Made by a program: the position numbers and the translations under genes
Assembly (NCBI GenBank): GCA_041477815.1
Contig: JBGOUV010000022.1
Coordinates: 1-31,072, forward strand
Source of the DNA: JBGOUV01 sp041477815
GTDB lineage: Bacteria; Acidobacteriota; Terriglobia; Bryobacterales; JACQDG01
DNA: 31,072 nt
Direction: 5' to 3'
Shown here: positions 30,480-31,072 of the stretch, in pieces
How the letters are laid out: the number at the start of each line of letters is the position of its first letter
Position numbering within the stretch: position 1 is the first letter of the stretch
Notes under the pieces: model-generated
What the model was told of the DNA's origin: nothing
Seen by the model: only the letters and a program-made list of their open reading frames with translations
The model's database searches: none

Positions 30480-30491
30480 ACTATAATTGTA
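30480..30491 (-). promoter_or_regulatory. -10 element directly before the Dabb gene
   Basis: On the minus strand TACAAT (30491 to 30486) is 6 nt before the ATG at 30479, with TATAGT filling the gap. A -10 box at that distance would place transcription start on the start codon. Confidence 0.45.
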
Positions 30492-30550
30492 TCGGATTCC
30501 GCATCCGGCCGACCGTCAAACCCGTATAGTGGAATGAGGAACGCTTACCC

Positions 30551-31072
30551 ATGGTGACCTTGGCGTTGCCCGCAGCCGGACTGTTGGAGCGGCTGCGGCG
30601 GCGTGACTCGCAGGCCATGGCCCAGCTCTACGACCAGTACGGGCGGGCCGTCTACTCGCTGATCTATCGGATCGTGCAGGACACCGGGGTGGCCGAGGAC
30701 TTGGCGCAGGAGACCTTTCTGCGGGTATGGAACCAGGCGGGCGCGTTCGATCCGGAGAGAGGCTCGGCGGCCGCGTGGATCCTGACGGTGGCGCGGAACC
30801 GGGCGATCGACTGGAAGCGGTCGGCGGCGGGCAAGGCCGAGCGCGCCTTATGGGAGGTATACGACGACGAACGGCTGGGCCAGCCCGCGGACTTCGAGAA
30901 ACAACTGATCACCGCCGACCAGGCCGAGCGGGTGCACCGGGCCATGGACAAGCTCACCGACAAGCAACGGGCGGTGATCGAGCTGGCGTATTTTGAGGGC
31001 TTGACCCAGTCGGAGATGGCGGAGCGGACCGGTCAGCCGCTGGGCACCATCAAGACCTGGGTGCGAAGTGCC
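30551..31072 (+). CDS. ECF-type RNA polymerase sigma factor (3' end outside window)
   Basis: An open frame of 174 codons that runs off the right edge. It begins MVTLALPAAGLLERL. Region 2 is clear: YDQYGRAVYSLIYRIV, then AEDLAQETFLRVW and WILTVARNRAIDWKR. Region 4 is KLTDKQRAVIELAYFEGLTQSEMAERTG and GTIKTWVRSA, with only a few residues missing at the end. This is a group IV (ECF) sigma factor of the RpoE/SigK-like type, and an anti-sigma gene probably follows outside the window. TATAGT at 30525-30530 could be its -10 box, 20 nt before the ATG, and GAGGA lies between. Targets cannot be assigned. Confidence 0.92.
   Translation, partial: MVTLALPAAGLLERLRRRDSQAMAQLYDQYGRAVYSLIYRIVQDTGVAEDLAQETFLRVWNQAGAFDPERGSAAAWILTVARNRAIDWKRSAAGKAERALWEVYDDERLGQPADFEKQLITADQAERVHRAMDKLTDKQRAVIELAYFEGLTQSEMAERTGQPLGTIKTWVRSA

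Noticed and set aside
1..31072. tRNA, rRNA or tmRNA genes
   Set aside because: I saw no T-loop GGTTCGA-type signal with a matching acceptor stem and no rRNA-like segments.

Overview
The window looks like a chromosomal segment of a high-GC, Gram-negative soil-type bacterium, most likely an acidobacterium of the Solibacter/Bryobacter kind. Reasons: Tat-exported Gfo/Idh and enolase-superfamily enzymes, a DUF6807 protein, several families of short dispersed palindromic repeats, and gene content typical of that group. This is inference from style; no rRNA is present to prove it.

Layout. 1-4230: housekeeping genes (tail of an unidentified gene, serS, a lipoprotein, a geranylgeranyl-reductase-family flavoprotein, hemL). 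4202-7081: an exported GH32 fructan hydrolase, an exported membrane-anchored protein and a divergent MauE/DoxX-like membrane protein fused to a CPHC thioredoxin domain. 7302-10509: a tightly coupled leftward operon of an oxidoreductase, an enolase-superfamily enzyme and DUF6807, with a clear palindromic operator at its head.

10718-23597 is a leftward type VI secretion (T6SS) cluster. In order of transcription it holds an FHA membrane protein, a VWA membrane protein, TssB, TssC, a small disordered protein, Hcp, TssE, TssF, TssG (with a PASTA-like N-terminal domain), TssK and a ClpV-type ATPase. Two strong hairpin or repeat elements break the operon, one after hcp and one before clpV. The usual membrane complex TssJ-TssL-TssM, TssA, VgrG and PAAR are not in the window.

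23668-26350, divergent from the T6SS operon and sharing its 70-bp intergenic region, is a four-gene ubiquitin-like conjugation module: an E1-like ThiF-fold enzyme, a membrane protein with two RING-like zinc domains (candidate E3), an 86-residue ubiquitin-like beta-grasp protein ending in glycine, and an E2-like protein with an HPN motif and a Cys in the right place. All four reading frames overlap. This physical union of a contractile injection system with a full E1-E2-E3-Ubl set is the main discovery candidate. I infer that the module modifies or controls the injection machine, perhaps with the FHA/VWA proteins as membrane partners.

26403-31072: an IPT/TIG exported protein, an HpcH/HpaI aldolase overlapping an exported amidohydrolase, a scar of two abutting pseudogenes (a DUF2321-type zinc-ribbon protein and an outer-membrane beta-barrel), an exported Dabb-domain protein, and an ECF sigma factor cut off by the window end.

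Repeats deserve notice. A 63-bp repeat sits in frame in both the E1 and E2 genes. A roughly 100-bp GC-rich hairpin occurs before clpV and again across the 3' end of the E2 gene. A 70-bp unit is present twice in tandem after hcp.
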